Below are positions 17,115 to 25,674 of a stretch of DNA of 64,000 bases, piece after piece. The stretch is from contig NZ_LSYT01000014.1 in assembly GCF_001602525.1 (NCBI RefSeq), forward strand, positions 24,169-88,168, read 5' to 3'. Source of the stretch: Flavobacterium chilense (GTDB lineage: Bacteria > Bacteroidota > Bacteroidia > Flavobacteriales > Flavobacteriaceae). The notes beneath the pieces are model-generated. The model was not told the DNA's origin. It saw only the letters and a program-made list of their open reading frames with translations, and searched no databases. The translations under genes and the position numbers were made by a program. Numbering within the stretch: position 1 is the stretch's first letter; each line of letters begins with the position of its first letter.

Positions 17115-18449
17115 TTAGTCCTCAATCAGACAAATCTCAAAAACTGTTTTTTGGTCCTCGTATTTATGGTTTATGTAACCTCCATGAGCTTCAATAATGT
17201 TTTTTGATAAAGTCAGTCCAATTCCGGCACCTTCTGTTCTGGTGGTAAAAAACGGCAGAAATATTTTGTTTTCGATTTCTTTTTCTATACCATTTCCGGT
17301 ATCGGTGATTCTAATGAAGAAGCGGTTTTCTTTGGCTTCCGCCGAAATAAAAATCTGTTTGTGCAAACTGTCTTTCAATGCATACATGCTATTGGTTAAC
17401 AGATTAATTACGACTTGTTCAATTTGTTGAGCATCAACATTGATGTATCTTTTGAAATCTATTGTATTGATAACCTCAATATTTTTTTGTTTCAATAACA
17501 AATGCATGACCTCAAGACTATTATCGATCAATTGCTGTAATTCTGTTTTTTCTTTTTTAGGAGAAGGCAGCATGGCAAGTTTTCGATATCCTTCGACAAA
17601 TTTTTGTAAATGATCACTTCGCCTTAACATCGTTTCGACGCTGTTTTTAACATCTTCTAAATCTTCATCAGACATAGAATCCTGTTCGACTAAATCCTGC
17701 AGATTCTGGCAAATAGAACGAATAGGAGTTATAGAATTTAAAAGTTCGTGCGAGATAACTTTCATCAAATTGACCCAGGCTTCTTTTTCTTTTTTCTCGA
17801 CTACACTCTGAATCGAATCCAGTAAAACAATACTATAATCCTGTTCAAAAATTTCTGTTCTGGATGCCTGTAAAACAAAAGTCTGTCTGTTTTGTTCGTG
17901 TGCCTGAATTTCAATTGTAGTTTTAATTTCTTCAAAATTATCTTTTTCGATAATCTCACATAAAGCAGGCAATCGGTTTTTTAGATATTTCCATTTCGAT
18001 ATTTTCGGAACATTAAAATGAGTCGAAAAATAGTTGTTCATTAAAAAAACATTCCATTCTTTATCCTGTTTTTGCAAAATGATAATTCCGATATCAATAT
18101 TGTTCAGGATCGAACGATAAATAATATCCCGTGAAGTTTGTTCGTTTTGTTTGTCCTTTAAAGTCTCATATAAAAGAAATAAATCAGTATAGTTTTTATT
18201 GAATTTCTGTTTCGAAAAATCTGAACTAAAATCATTTTGTAAAATTGAAGCGATTGTTTTGTTATAAACCAAAACAAAATTCCGGACATAAAAATACATT
18301 TCGCGCAACAGCAGAAAAACAATGAAAATTCCAAATATTCCAGTAAAAAGCAAATCTTTTTTAAAGAATAAAATCGAAACTTCGATTGCTGCGACAATAA
18401 GAATTAATCTCAGAAATAAAAGTTTGTATGTTTTAAAAGACTGAAACAT
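17115..18449 (-). CDS. sensor histidine kinase, partner of the NtrC-type regulator
   Basis: 444 aa. Two membrane segments lie in the first 55 residues (LILIVAAIEVSILFF, FTGIFGIFIVFLLL) with almost no periplasmic loop, so it probably senses a membrane or cytoplasmic signal. A PAS-like region follows (about 110-215). The H box is SHELLNSITPI (His near residue 235), the N box VVINLLTNSMYAL, and the ATP lid contains DTGNGI and GAGIGLTLS. The gene starts 1 bp after the regulator gene, so they form one operon. It is a canonical NtrB/AtoS-like kinase expected to phosphorylate the upstream-encoded regulator. Confidence 0.9.
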   Translation of the reverse strand: MFQSFKTYKLLFLRLILIVAAIEVSILFFKKDLLFTGIFGIFIVFLLLREMYFYVRNFVLVYNKTIASILQNDFSSDFSKQKFNKNYTDLFLLYETLKDKQNEQTSRDIIYRSILNNIDIGIIILQKQDKEWNVFLMNNYFSTHFNVPKISKWKYLKNRLPALCEIIEKDNFEEIKTTIEIQAHEQNRQTFVLQASRTEIFEQDYSIVLLDSIQSVVEKKEKEAWVNLMKVISHELLNSITPIRSICQNLQDLVEQDSMSDEDLEDVKNSVETMLRRSDHLQKFVEGYRKLAMLPSPKKEKTELQQLIDNSLEVMHLLLKQKNIEVINTIDFKRYINVDAQQIEQVVINLLTNSMYALKDSLHKQIFISAEAKENRFFIRITDTGNGIEKEIENKIFLPFFTTRTEGAGIGLTLSKNIIEAHGGYINHKYEDQKTVFEICLIED

Positions 18450-18450
18450 A

Positions 18451-19800
18451 TTAATTAATGCTGATGTTATATTTTTCTAAACGACGGTATAAAGAACCTC
18501 TTGATAATCCCAGTTCTTCGGCAGTTTTACTGATATTATTATTGTTCTTGTGTAATACTTTTTCGATAGCAGCTTTTTCAACTGAAGAAAGCTGAATATC
18601 AGCCGGATTTTCTTCATAAGCCGTTATGTTTTCCAAATCTAAATCAGCAACCGTAATCGTATTGTTTTCGCAAAGAATAACAGCGCGTTCAATCTTATTT
18701 TCCATCTCGCGAATGTTTCCGTTCCAGGCATGTTTTTCGATTTGTTCCGGCACTTTTTTATCAAAAGTAATTTCGTCCCTGCTGTATTTTTCGATCATTT
18801 TATTTAAAAGATATTCAGCCAGAGGAATTTTATCTTCGTTGCGTTCTCTTAGTGCAGGTAAAACAATCTCCATGGTATTGATGCGGTAATATAAATCTTC
18901 CCGAAAGCTTTTGTCCGCAACTTCTAGTTTCAGGTTTAAGTTGGTTGCAGTAATAATACGAACATTTAAAGGCCTTGCTTTTGTTTCGCCCAATCTTGTT
19001 ACTGTTTTGGTTTGGATAACCTGCAGCAATTTTGATTGTAAATGCAGCGGAACATTTCCGATTTCGTCTAAAAATATAGTTCCGTTTTGTGCCATCTCAA
19101 AACGTCCTGGAGTATCTGTTTTGGCATCTGTAAAAGCACCTTTTACGTAGCCAAACAATTCACTTTCGAATATATTCGAATTTAAAGAACCTAAATCAAC
19201 GGCTATAAAAGGATTGTTTTTCCTTTCAGATTGTTTGTAGATATGATGCGCCAGAACAAATTTTCCGGTTCCGTTTTCACCAAGAATCAAAACATTTGCA
19301 TCGGTTTTGGCTACTTTATCGGCTAAAGAATAGGCTTTTTTTATGATTTCGGAAGTACCGATAAAAAAGTCGTCTTTTATCTCCATATTTTTTTCCTTCT
19401 TCTGCTCTTTGCGTGATTTGTCAACAGCCTGTTTTACAGATTCCAGTAGTTTTTTATTTTCCCAGGGTTTTAAAATATAATCAAAAGCTCCGGATTTTAA
19501 ACCTTCAACAGCGGTTTCAACTTTGCCAAAAGCGGTCATTAAAATGACAACGGTTTTAGGCGAAAGCGTTTTTATTTCTTTCAATAAATACAAGCCTTCT
19601 TTTCCGTCTTCAAAACCTATTCTGTAATTCATGTCGAGTAAAACGACATCAATGCTTTTTTTCGACAATAATTCGACAATATTTTTCGGATTATTGAGTG
19701 TATAAATGTCTTCAAAATACTTTTTCAGGAACACTTTCGACGCAAAAAGGATGTCTTCCTGATCGTCTATGATTAAAATTGAGGCATTTGTCTTTTTCAT
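18451..19800 (-). CDS. sigma-54-dependent response regulator (NtrC/AtoC type)
   Basis: 449 aa. The receiver domain has its phosphoacceptor Asp in VVLLDMNY (about residue 56). The AAA+ domain has Walker A GENGTGKFVLAHH, the sigma-54 contact motif GAFTDA, Walker B GTIFLDEIGNV and a sensor region with RLGETKARPLNVRIIT. The C-terminal Fis-type HTH is KTAEELGLSRGSLYRRLEKY. It should activate sigma-54 promoters when phosphorylated by the downstream kinase. The divergent ABC exporter operon, with a candidate -24/-12 promoter and inverted repeats in between, is its likely target. Confidence 0.92.
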   Translation of the reverse strand: MKKTNASILIIDDQEDILFASKVFLKKYFEDIYTLNNPKNIVELLSKKSIDVVLLDMNYRIGFEDGKEGLYLLKEIKTLSPKTVVILMTAFGKVETAVEGLKSGAFDYILKPWENKKLLESVKQAVDKSRKEQKKEKNMEIKDDFFIGTSEIIKKAYSLADKVAKTDANVLILGENGTGKFVLAHHIYKQSERKNNPFIAVDLGSLNSNIFESELFGYVKGAFTDAKTDTPGRFEMAQNGTIFLDEIGNVPLHLQSKLLQVIQTKTVTRLGETKARPLNVRIITATNLNLKLEVADKSFREDLYYRINTMEIVLPALRERNEDKIPLAEYLLNKMIEKYSRDEITFDKKVPEQIEKHAWNGNIREMENKIERAVILCENNTITVADLDLENITAYEENPADIQLSSVEKAAIEKVLHKNNNNISKTAEELGLSRGSLYRRLEKYNISIN

Positions 19801-19812
19801 TTTTGTTCAGTT

Positions 19813-19840
19813 TTGGACGAAAGCTGTCCATTTCCGGACA
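19813..19840. promoter_or_regulatory. candidate enhancer site for the NtrC-type regulator
   Basis: Three alternating half sites occur in ttggacgaaagctgtccatt and tccggaca: tggac/gtcca and tgtcc/ggaca inverted repeats sharing the middle element. They lie 10-40 bp before the regulator gene and about 70 bp from the candidate sigma-54 promoter of the exporter operon. Confidence 0.45.
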
Positions 19841-19899
19841 CTTTTAAATTCTATTCAATAATAAAAAATTTAAAATAAGACAGTTACAAATTTTAAATT

Positions 19900-19916
19900 T
19901 TTGGCATGAAAATCAC
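19900..19916 (+). promoter_or_regulatory. possible sigma-54 promoter of the ABC operon
   Basis: TTTGGCATGAAAATCACA has a GG at -24 and AC (GC in the consensus) at the -12 spacing, so it is a degenerate match to TGGCAC-N5-TTGC. It lies about 165 bp before the ATPase gene. A 34-codon frame (MKITLPLANHQIEESLLLVN, from 19906) overlaps it and is probably not a gene. Confidence 0.3.
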
Positions 19917-20079
19917 ATTACCATTAGCAAATCATCAAATAGAAGAATCGTTATTGCTGGTAAATGTAACAAAAATAGATATTCATAGATTATGTTATCA
20001 ATTATCTTAATTTAGGATCTGTTTTTTACTTCGGCAATAAAATTCTCAGAAAGAAAACAAACATCAAAAACAAATTATT

Positions 20080-20793
20080 ATGATCAGGATTAAAAAGCTT
20101 TCAAAAACTTTTAGGACCGAAGAAGTAGAAACAAATGCTTTAAGCGAAATTTCATTAACCGTAAACGAAGGCGATTTTGTGTCGATCATGGGACCATCCG
20201 GAAGCGGAAAATCAACTTTGTTAAATATCATCGGATTATTAGACAGTGCTTCTGGCGGAAGTTATGAATTATTAGGACAGGAAATGATTGGGCTAAAAGA
20301 GAAATCAAAATCAAAAGCCAGAAAAGAGAATATAGGTTTCATTTTTCAGAATTTTAATTTAATCGATGAATTATCAGTTTATGACAATATCGAATTGCCG
20401 TTGATTTACAATAATATTCCATCATCAGAAAGAAAGAAAAAAGTAGAAAATATTGCCACGATATTAGGGATTTCACATCGTTTGAAACATTATCCGCAGC
20501 AACTTTCCGGAGGACAGCAACAACGTGTAGCTGTTGCAAGAGTTTTAATCAATAGTCCGAAAATTATTCTTGCCGATGAACCTACAGGAAACCTGGACAG
20601 TAAAAATGGAAATGAAGTAATGGAATTATTAACGGATCTTCATGCGAGCGGTGCTACAATTTTGATGGTGACGCACTCCGATTACGACGCTTCGTTTTCG
20701 CAAAGAACAATTGTTATGAAAGACGGAATCATTCTTTCTGAGAAAATGAACAATAGAAATGTAGATGTTTTAGTAACGAATTCAATAAATTAA
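20080..20793 (+). CDS. ABC transporter ATPase, LolD/MacB type
   Basis: 237 aa, full length. Walker A GPSGSGKSTLL, Q-loop FIFQNFNLIDELSV, signature LSGGQQQRVAVARVL, Walker B IILADEPTGNLDS and the H-loop His in MVTHSDYD are all intact. The FNLIDELSVYDN segment is typical of the MacB/LolD/FtsE class, which powers lipoprotein sorting or peptide and antibiotic export. The permease starts 2 bp downstream. Expression is probably controlled by the divergent NtrC-type regulator. Confidence 0.93.
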   Translation: MIRIKKLSKTFRTEEVETNALSEISLTVNEGDFVSIMGPSGSGKSTLLNIIGLLDSASGGSYELLGQEMIGLKEKSKSKARKENIGFIFQNFNLIDELSVYDNIELPLIYNNIPSSERKKKVENIATILGISHRLKHYPQQLSGGQQQRVAVARVLINSPKIILADEPTGNLDSKNGNEVMELLTDLHASGATILMVTHSDYDASFSQRTIVMKDGIILSEKMNNRNVDVLVTNSIN

Positions 20794-20795
20794 TC

Positions 20796-23219
20796 ATGCT
20801 AAAGAACTGGATCAACATATTTATTTATCATATCAAAAACAATAAGCTTTTTACGGCTTTGAATGTTTTAGGATTGAGTATTGGAATTGCAGGATTAATT
20901 TTTGCCACTTTGTATTGGAATGATGAGCACTCTTATGATCAGTGGAATCCTAATAAGGATAAGATTTTTTTAGTTGCAAATAAAATGAATCCCACGACTT
21001 ATTGGTCTGTCAGTTCAGCAGCAGTAGGATCTGCTATACAAACAATAAGCCCTAAAGTCGAATCGTTTTGTTATTTAAGTGGCAATTACGATGACGATAT
21101 ACTGTACTTTAACGATAAAAAAGTACAGTCTGACAAGATAACAATAGCTCAAAAAAACTTTTTTGAATATTTTCCTTATACGTTTATCGAGGGAAGTCAA
21201 AAAAATGCATTACCGGATGTAAATAGTATTTGTTTATCAAAAGATCTGGCTTATAAGCTTTTTGGAAACGAAACGGCTTTGGGTAAAAAAGTAATTTTGA
21301 AAAAGAAGGTTTTGATGGTCAGGGGCGTATATAAACTGGATGGAAAATCAGCCTATAATCCTTCTTGTGTAGTTAATTTTATGGATGAAAGAATACAGGC
21401 AAATATTCAGTTTTGGGGAAATTTTGATTTTATTTTATTGCTAAAATTAAAAAAAACTGAAGATCAAAAACGAGTAACCGGCAATCTGGAGAAGTTATAT
21501 TTAGAAAACTTAACACTTCGCCGGGCAAAAGAGCAAGGCATTACTCCTAAAGAGTTTATTCGAAAATTTGGTGAAGTAAAACCTGTGTTAGAATCTTTAT
21601 CATCAGTTCGTTTGCATACCAAAACGAGCGGTTTAATAGAAGCAAAAGGTAATCTGCAATTTTTACTTATTATGGCTGGATTATCAGTTTTAATCCTGTT
21701 GCTGTCTATTGTAAATTATGTAAATTCTGCTACAGCAGATGCTATAAAAAGAGCCAAAGAAGTTGGGGTTCGAAAGATTATCGGGGCTTCAAAATTTTCT
21801 ATAATCCAGCAATTTATTTTTGAAACTGCTTTGATTTCGTTGTTTTCGATTTTAATATCGCTTGTTATTGTCGAGATTTCTTTACCATATTATAATACTT
21901 TTTTAGAGAAATCGCTTGTTCTGCAAAGTGGTCAGTTTTATTTGCAACTTGTGGTTATATTTTTTATAATTGTTGTAATGGCAGGAATATTTCCGGCTGT
22001 TTATGTTGCTAATTTTGAGCCGTTAAAAGTACTGAAAGGAAATTTTGGACGTAGTAAAAACGGGATCTGGCTTCGAAACGGAATGTTGATATTTCAATTT
22101 GGCGTGGCGGCTTTCTTCATTATCGGATCTTATATTGTTTATCAGCAAATAGAGCATATGAACTCAAAGGATTTAGGTTTTAATGGAAAACAAATCCTAA
22201 ATATTTCATACAAAAATATTTATGGTCAAAACATTACGGATAAAGATCGATTAAACCAATATGATATTATCAAGAATCAATTATTGCACATAAAAGGCGT
22301 TAAAGAAGTTTCTGGTGGTGGTTTTGTTTTAGGATATGGCTCAAGATCTATTATATCCTATCAATATAAGGATAGAAGTATTGACGGGAACAATGTACCA
22401 ATAGACTTTGGGTTGCTGGAAATGCTGAAAATTAAAATGGTGAAAGGACGTTATCTGAGTCCGAAATTTGCTCAGGATACCATAAATACCATGTTGATTA
22501 ACGAGACCGCTTTAAAATTATTAAATGAAAAAAATCCAATAGGTAAAAAGGTAAACTGGAACGGCAAAGAAGTCATTATTGTGGGAATAGTAAAAGATTT
22601 TAATCTTTTAAATCCCGGTGAACCCATTCCGCCAATGTCTTTTTTGCATTTTAAAACAGTGCCCTGGTTTTCATCACTTTTAAATAATATTTATATCACA
22701 GCTGATTCTGAAAATATGCAGGAAACTTTAACAGATATAGAAAATCTCTGGACAAAAAAAATAGATACCGAATATCCGTTTTCATATGATTTTGTTGATA
22801 AAGGCTATAAAAGATCTTATAGTAATTATGTGAAACAGAAGAATCTTTTTTCTTTACTCAATGTCATTGTTATTATAATTGCCCTTTTCGGTTTATTTGC
22901 GCTGGCTTCATATTCCATCGAAAGACGAATGAAAGAAATTGCGATTCGAAAAACACTGGGAGCAGAAACGAATGTTTTATTAAAAGAACTTTGTAAACAA
23001 TATGTGATCTTTAGTATAATTGGTTTTTTAATCGCTTTATTTCCGGTCTATTATTTACTAAATAAATGGCTGGAGAATTTTGCCTACAGAATTAGTATCT
23101 CAATTTATCCTTTTATAATTGGGTTTGTTGCTTTGTTGACATTAACATTATTAGTTGTACTTACAAGAGCTTATCAGGCTACCAGAATTAATGTTTTGAA
23201 GTATTTGAAATATGAATAG
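20796..23219 (+). CDS. ABC transporter permease, MacB/FtsX type
   Basis: 807 aa. An N-terminal transmembrane helix (LFTALNVLGLSIGIAGLIFA) is followed by a MacB_PCD periplasmic domain to about residue 280, an FtsX domain with three helices, a second TM plus periplasmic domain from about 430 (GMLIFQFGVAAFFIIGSYIV) and a second FtsX domain at the C-terminus. This 8-TM duplicated form is common in Bacteroidota. The AKEVGVRKIIGAS and MKEIAIRKTLGAE segments are the conserved coupling helices. The substrate is unknown. There is no HlyD or TolC gene beside it, so the complex may be a two-component exporter or lipoprotein-handling system. Confidence 0.9.
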   Translation: MLKNWINIFIYHIKNNKLFTALNVLGLSIGIAGLIFATLYWNDEHSYDQWNPNKDKIFLVANKMNPTTYWSVSSAAVGSAIQTISPKVESFCYLSGNYDDDILYFNDKKVQSDKITIAQKNFFEYFPYTFIEGSQKNALPDVNSICLSKDLAYKLFGNETALGKKVILKKKVLMVRGVYKLDGKSAYNPSCVVNFMDERIQANIQFWGNFDFILLLKLKKTEDQKRVTGNLEKLYLENLTLRRAKEQGITPKEFIRKFGEVKPVLESLSSVRLHTKTSGLIEAKGNLQFLLIMAGLSVLILLLSIVNYVNSATADAIKRAKEVGVRKIIGASKFSIIQQFIFETALISLFSILISLVIVEISLPYYNTFLEKSLVLQSGQFYLQLVVIFFIIVVMAGIFPAVYVANFEPLKVLKGNFGRSKNGIWLRNGMLIFQFGVAAFFIIGSYIVYQQIEHMNSKDLGFNGKQILNISYKNIYGQNITDKDRLNQYDIIKNQLLHIKGVKEVSGGGFVLGYGSRSIISYQYKDRSIDGNNVPIDFGLLEMLKIKMVKGRYLSPKFAQDTINTMLINETALKLLNEKNPIGKKVNWNGKEVIIVGIVKDFNLLNPGEPIPPMSFLHFKTVPWFSSLLNNIYITADSENMQETLTDIENLWTKKIDTEYPFSYDFVDKGYKRSYSNYVKQKNLFSLLNVIVIIIALFGLFALASYSIERRMKEIAIRKTLGAETNVLLKELCKQYVIFSIIGFLIALFPVYYLLNKWLENFAYRISISIYPFIIGFVALLTLTLLVVLTRAYQATRINVLKYLKYE

Positions 23220-23236
23220 AATTTAAAATTTAAAAA

Positions 23237-23262
23237 CCTCCAAAGTCAGTTGATTTTGGAGG
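23237..23262. terminator. bidirectional terminator between convergent genes
   Basis: cctccaaa and tttggagg form an 8 bp stem with a 10-base loop flanked by A and T runs, between the permease and SDR genes. Confidence 0.75.
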
Positions 23263-23290
23263 CTTTAATTTTATTCAATGTTTTTATTAA

Positions 23291-24103
23291 TTAACCATGT
23301 GCTGCTACAGAAACATCAGCCCATTCTTCCCATGTAGCCAGTTTTTGTTCGTAAGTTTGTTTGGCAAATGGTAAGGCAACTTTTCCTAAAAACAGACGTA
23401 GGGGAGGGTTTTCAGCTTCGATTAATTTAATAATTGCAGGAACTGTTGCGCTTATTTTTCCGAAAGAATCAGGATTATGGCCTTCTTCAATTGCTTTTTT
23501 GATTCCGTCATAAGCATCAATACGCTCGCTGTTAAATCCGTTACCCCAAATATCGGTAATATAACCGTTTGGTTCTACCAAAGTAACATTGATCCCGAAT
23601 TGTTTTACTTCCTGAGCGAGTGTTTCTGTAAGACCTTCTACGGCAAATTTAGAGGCATTATAAAGACCTATGTTAGGTAAAGTGGTGATTCCTAAAATAG
23701 AAGAAACTTGTATGATATGACCGCTTTTTTGATTTCTCATAATAGGTAAAACCGCCTGAGTTAACCAAAGTGTGCCAAAAAAATTGGTTTCGAACTGTGC
23801 TCTGGCTTCTTTTTCGCTTGCTTCTTCTACAGCTCCGTTCAAAGCATACCCTGCATTATTAACCAGAATATCAATTCTTCCGAAATGTTGTCGTACTTTT
23901 TCTACTATTGCAAACGAATCTTCCCGCTTGTTTACATCTAGTGTTAAAGGCAAAATAGCATCACCATATTTTGCTTTTAAATCATTAAGCGTAGCTACAT
24001 TTCTGGCTGCTGCCGCTACTTGATATCCTTTTTCTAAAAATGCTTCTGTCCAGGCTTTTCCAAAACCTTTAGATGCTCCTGTAATTAAAATTGTTTTTGA
24101 CAT
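23291..24103 (-). CDS. short-chain dehydrogenase/reductase
   Basis: 270 aa classical SDR. Cofactor motif TGASKGFGKAW, structural NNAGYALNG, and catalytic Ser and Tyr-Lys in QVSSILG and YNASKFAVEG. It is predicted to use NAD(P)H to reduce or oxidise a small carbonyl or alcohol substrate. A TetR operator and a 7 bp tandem repeat stand in its leader, and the TetR gene with a matching operator lies directly upstream on the same strand. It is therefore probably repressed by that regulator and induced by a ligand related to its substrate. Confidence 0.9.
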   Translation of the reverse strand: MSKTILITGASKGFGKAWTEAFLEKGYQVAAAARNVATLNDLKAKYGDAILPLTLDVNKREDSFAIVEKVRQHFGRIDILVNNAGYALNGAVEEASEKEARAQFETNFFGTLWLTQAVLPIMRNQKSGHIIQVSSILGITTLPNIGLYNASKFAVEGLTETLAQEVKQFGINVTLVEPNGYITDIWGNGFNSERIDAYDGIKKAIEEGHNPDSFGKISATVPAIIKLIEAENPPLRLFLGKVALPFAKQTYEQKLATWEEWADVSVAAHG

Positions 24104-24129
24104 TGTGTTATTTGTTTTAAATTATTGTG

Positions 24130-24192
24130 TTTGTTGTTTGTTGTTTGTTGTTTGTTGTTTGTTGTTTGTTGTTTGTTGTTTGTTGTTTGTTG
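24130..24192. repeat. 9 x 7 bp tandem repeat (TTTGTTG)
   Basis: Nine perfect copies of tttgttg (CAACAAA on the gene strand), ending 27 bp before the SDR start codon. It lies between the TetR operator/promoter and the ribosome-binding region, so it should be in the untranslated leader. Such simple repeats change length by slippage. Confidence 0.9.
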
Positions 24193-24210
24193 TTTTGGGT
24201 TTTACAAAAG

Positions 24211-24224
24211 TGACTGATCGGTCA
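24211..24224. promoter_or_regulatory. TetR operator before the SDR gene
   Basis: TGACTGATCGGTCA, a 14 bp near-palindrome matching the operator in front of the TetR gene at 12 of 14 positions. On the gene strand a CACTTTTG box follows it directly, one base off TAnnTTTG, so bound repressor would cover the promoter. Confidence 0.7.
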
Positions 24225-24242
24225 TTTTTTTAATAAAAAAAA

Positions 24243-24830
24243 TTAGAGTGTGTTTTCCTCTATAATTTTTTTTAATGTTTTTATTATGATTTTCATTTTA
24301 TCATTATTACCTGATACTCTCGAAATGAGATGACCGCCTTCCATCATAGCAAACATAACGACTGCAAACTCTTTGGCATTCCATTCCGGTTTAAACTCTC
24401 CGTGAGCAATTCCTTTGTTTACACTATTAGCTAATAATTGTTGATTAGAGTTACAGCCTTTATTAATTTTTTCCTTTACAATCGGATTGGTATCGTCAGC
24501 CTCTGTCCCGAAATTCAATAACGGACAACCTCCGGCAAGTGGCGGATTTACAGGATCACTGAAAAAATCTATATACGTAAATAACTCTTCTTTTGCTGTT
24601 TTTGATCTGCTTAACTCAGCTTTAAGTTTGTCGCCCAGGATTTTCATATTATGATCGACAGCAGCGCAGGCAAGAACATCTTTATTTTCAAAATGAACAT
24701 ACATGCTTCCTTTAGACAATTTGGTAGCTTCCATAATATCACTCATAGCAGTAGCGGCAATCCCTTTTGTATTGAATATTGGCGCTGCTTTTTCTATGAT
24801 AAATTGTTTGGTTTCTTCTCCCTTTGTCAT
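24243..24830 (-). CDS. TetR-family repressor
   Basis: 195 aa. N-terminal TetR HTH at residues about 5-50 (GIAATAMSDIMEATKLSKGSMYVHF), variable ligand-binding C-terminus ending MMEGGHLISRVSG. A start at 24875 is impossible because it lies upstream of the promoter boxes and inside the operator; MTKGEETKQF at 24830 is the natural start, with 24842 as an alternative. The same palindrome before this gene and before the SDR gene indicates control of both. The inducing ligand is unknown. Confidence 0.88.
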   Translation of the reverse strand: MTKGEETKQFIIEKAAPIFNTKGIAATAMSDIMEATKLSKGSMYVHFENKDVLACAAVDHNMKILGDKLKAELSRSKTAKEELFTYIDFFSDPVNPPLAGGCPLLNFGTEADDTNPIVKEKINKGCNSNQQLLANSVNKGIAHGEFKPEWNAKEFAVVMFAMMEGGHLISRVSGNNDKMKIIIKTLKKIIEENTL

Positions 24831-24852
24831 GATCGATATCATTTTACAGGTA

Positions 24853-24883
24853 CAAATATATGACCGATTGGTCATTTGTGCAA
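24853..24883 (-). promoter_or_regulatory. TetR-gene promoter with embedded operator
   Basis: On the minus strand: TTG (24881-24883), a 20-base spacer, and TATATTTG (24853-24860), a full Bacteroidota promoter. The operator TGACCGATTGGTCA (24861-24874) lies in the spacer, which predicts tight autorepression. Confidence 0.8.
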
Positions 24884-25180
24884 ATTAAATTAATTTTTTA
24901 TGATAAGTTTCACATTTTGAGGTTGATTATTTTGAGTTATTTTATTGGTTTGTAGGTGTTTATATCTTCTTTGCTTTTCTTATACAGATTTTGCAGGTTT
25001 AGCCAGACGTAAATCTAATCGCTTAACTCAATGGCTATGAATAAGTTTCTCATGTGTTTTTTATGCACATTTAAGACCGATATAAAACAAGCATTAAATG
25101 TAAAAGAAATCATAATTGCTGCAAAATATTTTTATTTATGTATTTAACTACGTAGTTTTGTTTAATAAAAAATATTGAAT
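24884..25180. other. intergenic stretch before the GNAT-MarR pair
   Basis: About 300 bp without a gene. Near its end is a palindrome overlapping a -7 box; the rest shows no clear signal. Confidence 0.5.
25146..25160 (+). promoter_or_regulatory. palindrome overlapping a -7 box
   Basis: AACTACGTAGTT (25146-25157) is a perfect 12 bp palindrome and overlaps TAGTTTTG (25153-25160), a TAnnTTTG box 21 bp before the acetyltransferase ATG. This is the place for autoregulation by the MarR protein of the same operon. No good -33 element is seen. Confidence 0.5.
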
Positions 25181-25669
25181 ATGAATACAACTATTATTCC
25201 CATTGAAAATCAATACGAAGAAGCTATTGTTGATTTGATTTTAAACATTCAGCAAAAAGAATTTAATATTGCCATTACCATAAATGATCAGCCGGATTTA
25301 CTTAATATAACTAACTTTTATTATGCTGACGGAGGGCATTTTTGGGGTGCTTTTATTAATGATGAACTGGTAGGAACAATTGCTTTAGTTAAATTTAGCA
25401 ACACAGAAGCTGCGATTAGAAAAATGTTTGTAAAGAAAGAATACCGGGGAAAAGAGTTTGGTATTGCACAAAAATTATTAGACACTTTACTGGATTATTG
25501 CGCTGTAAATAAAATTGATAATATATATTTGGGAACAATATCAGTTTTAGAAGCTGCTTTACGTTTTTACGAAAGAAATCATTTTGTGCGAATCGAAAAA
25601 GACTCGCTTCCGGCTGCATTTCCGGTAATGAGTGCCGACAATGTATTTTGTCATTTAACCTTAAAATAA
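25181..25669 (+). CDS. GNAT-family acetyltransferase
   Basis: 162 aa. Core GNAT elements: a strand with GAFINDELVGTIALV (about residue 60), IRKMFVKKEYRGKEFGIAQK as the acetyl-CoA pyrophosphate loop (R/K-x-x-G-x-G/A variant, YRGKEFG) and LGTISVLEAALRFYERNHF as the final motif. It transfers an acyl group from CoA to an unknown amine, perhaps a small molecule or drug. ATG at 25181 is preferred over a TTG two codons earlier. The MarR gene starts 5 bp after its stop, so they form an operon. Confidence 0.85.
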   Translation: MNTTIIPIENQYEEAIVDLILNIQQKEFNIAITINDQPDLLNITNFYYADGGHFWGAFINDELVGTIALVKFSNTEAAIRKMFVKKEYRGKEFGIAQKLLDTLLDYCAVNKIDNIYLGTISVLEAALRFYERNHFVRIEKDSLPAAFPVMSADNVFCHLTLK

Positions 25670-25674
25670 TAGAG

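Noticed and set aside
19906..20010. 34-codon frame before the ABC operon
   Set aside because: It overlaps the candidate sigma-54 promoter and has no supporting conservation.
24130..24192. CRISPR array
   Set aside because: The unit is 7 bp with no spacers; it is a simple tandem repeat.
24831..24875. Longer TetR start at 24875
   Set aside because: It lies upstream of the -7 box and inside the operator, so it cannot be in the transcript.
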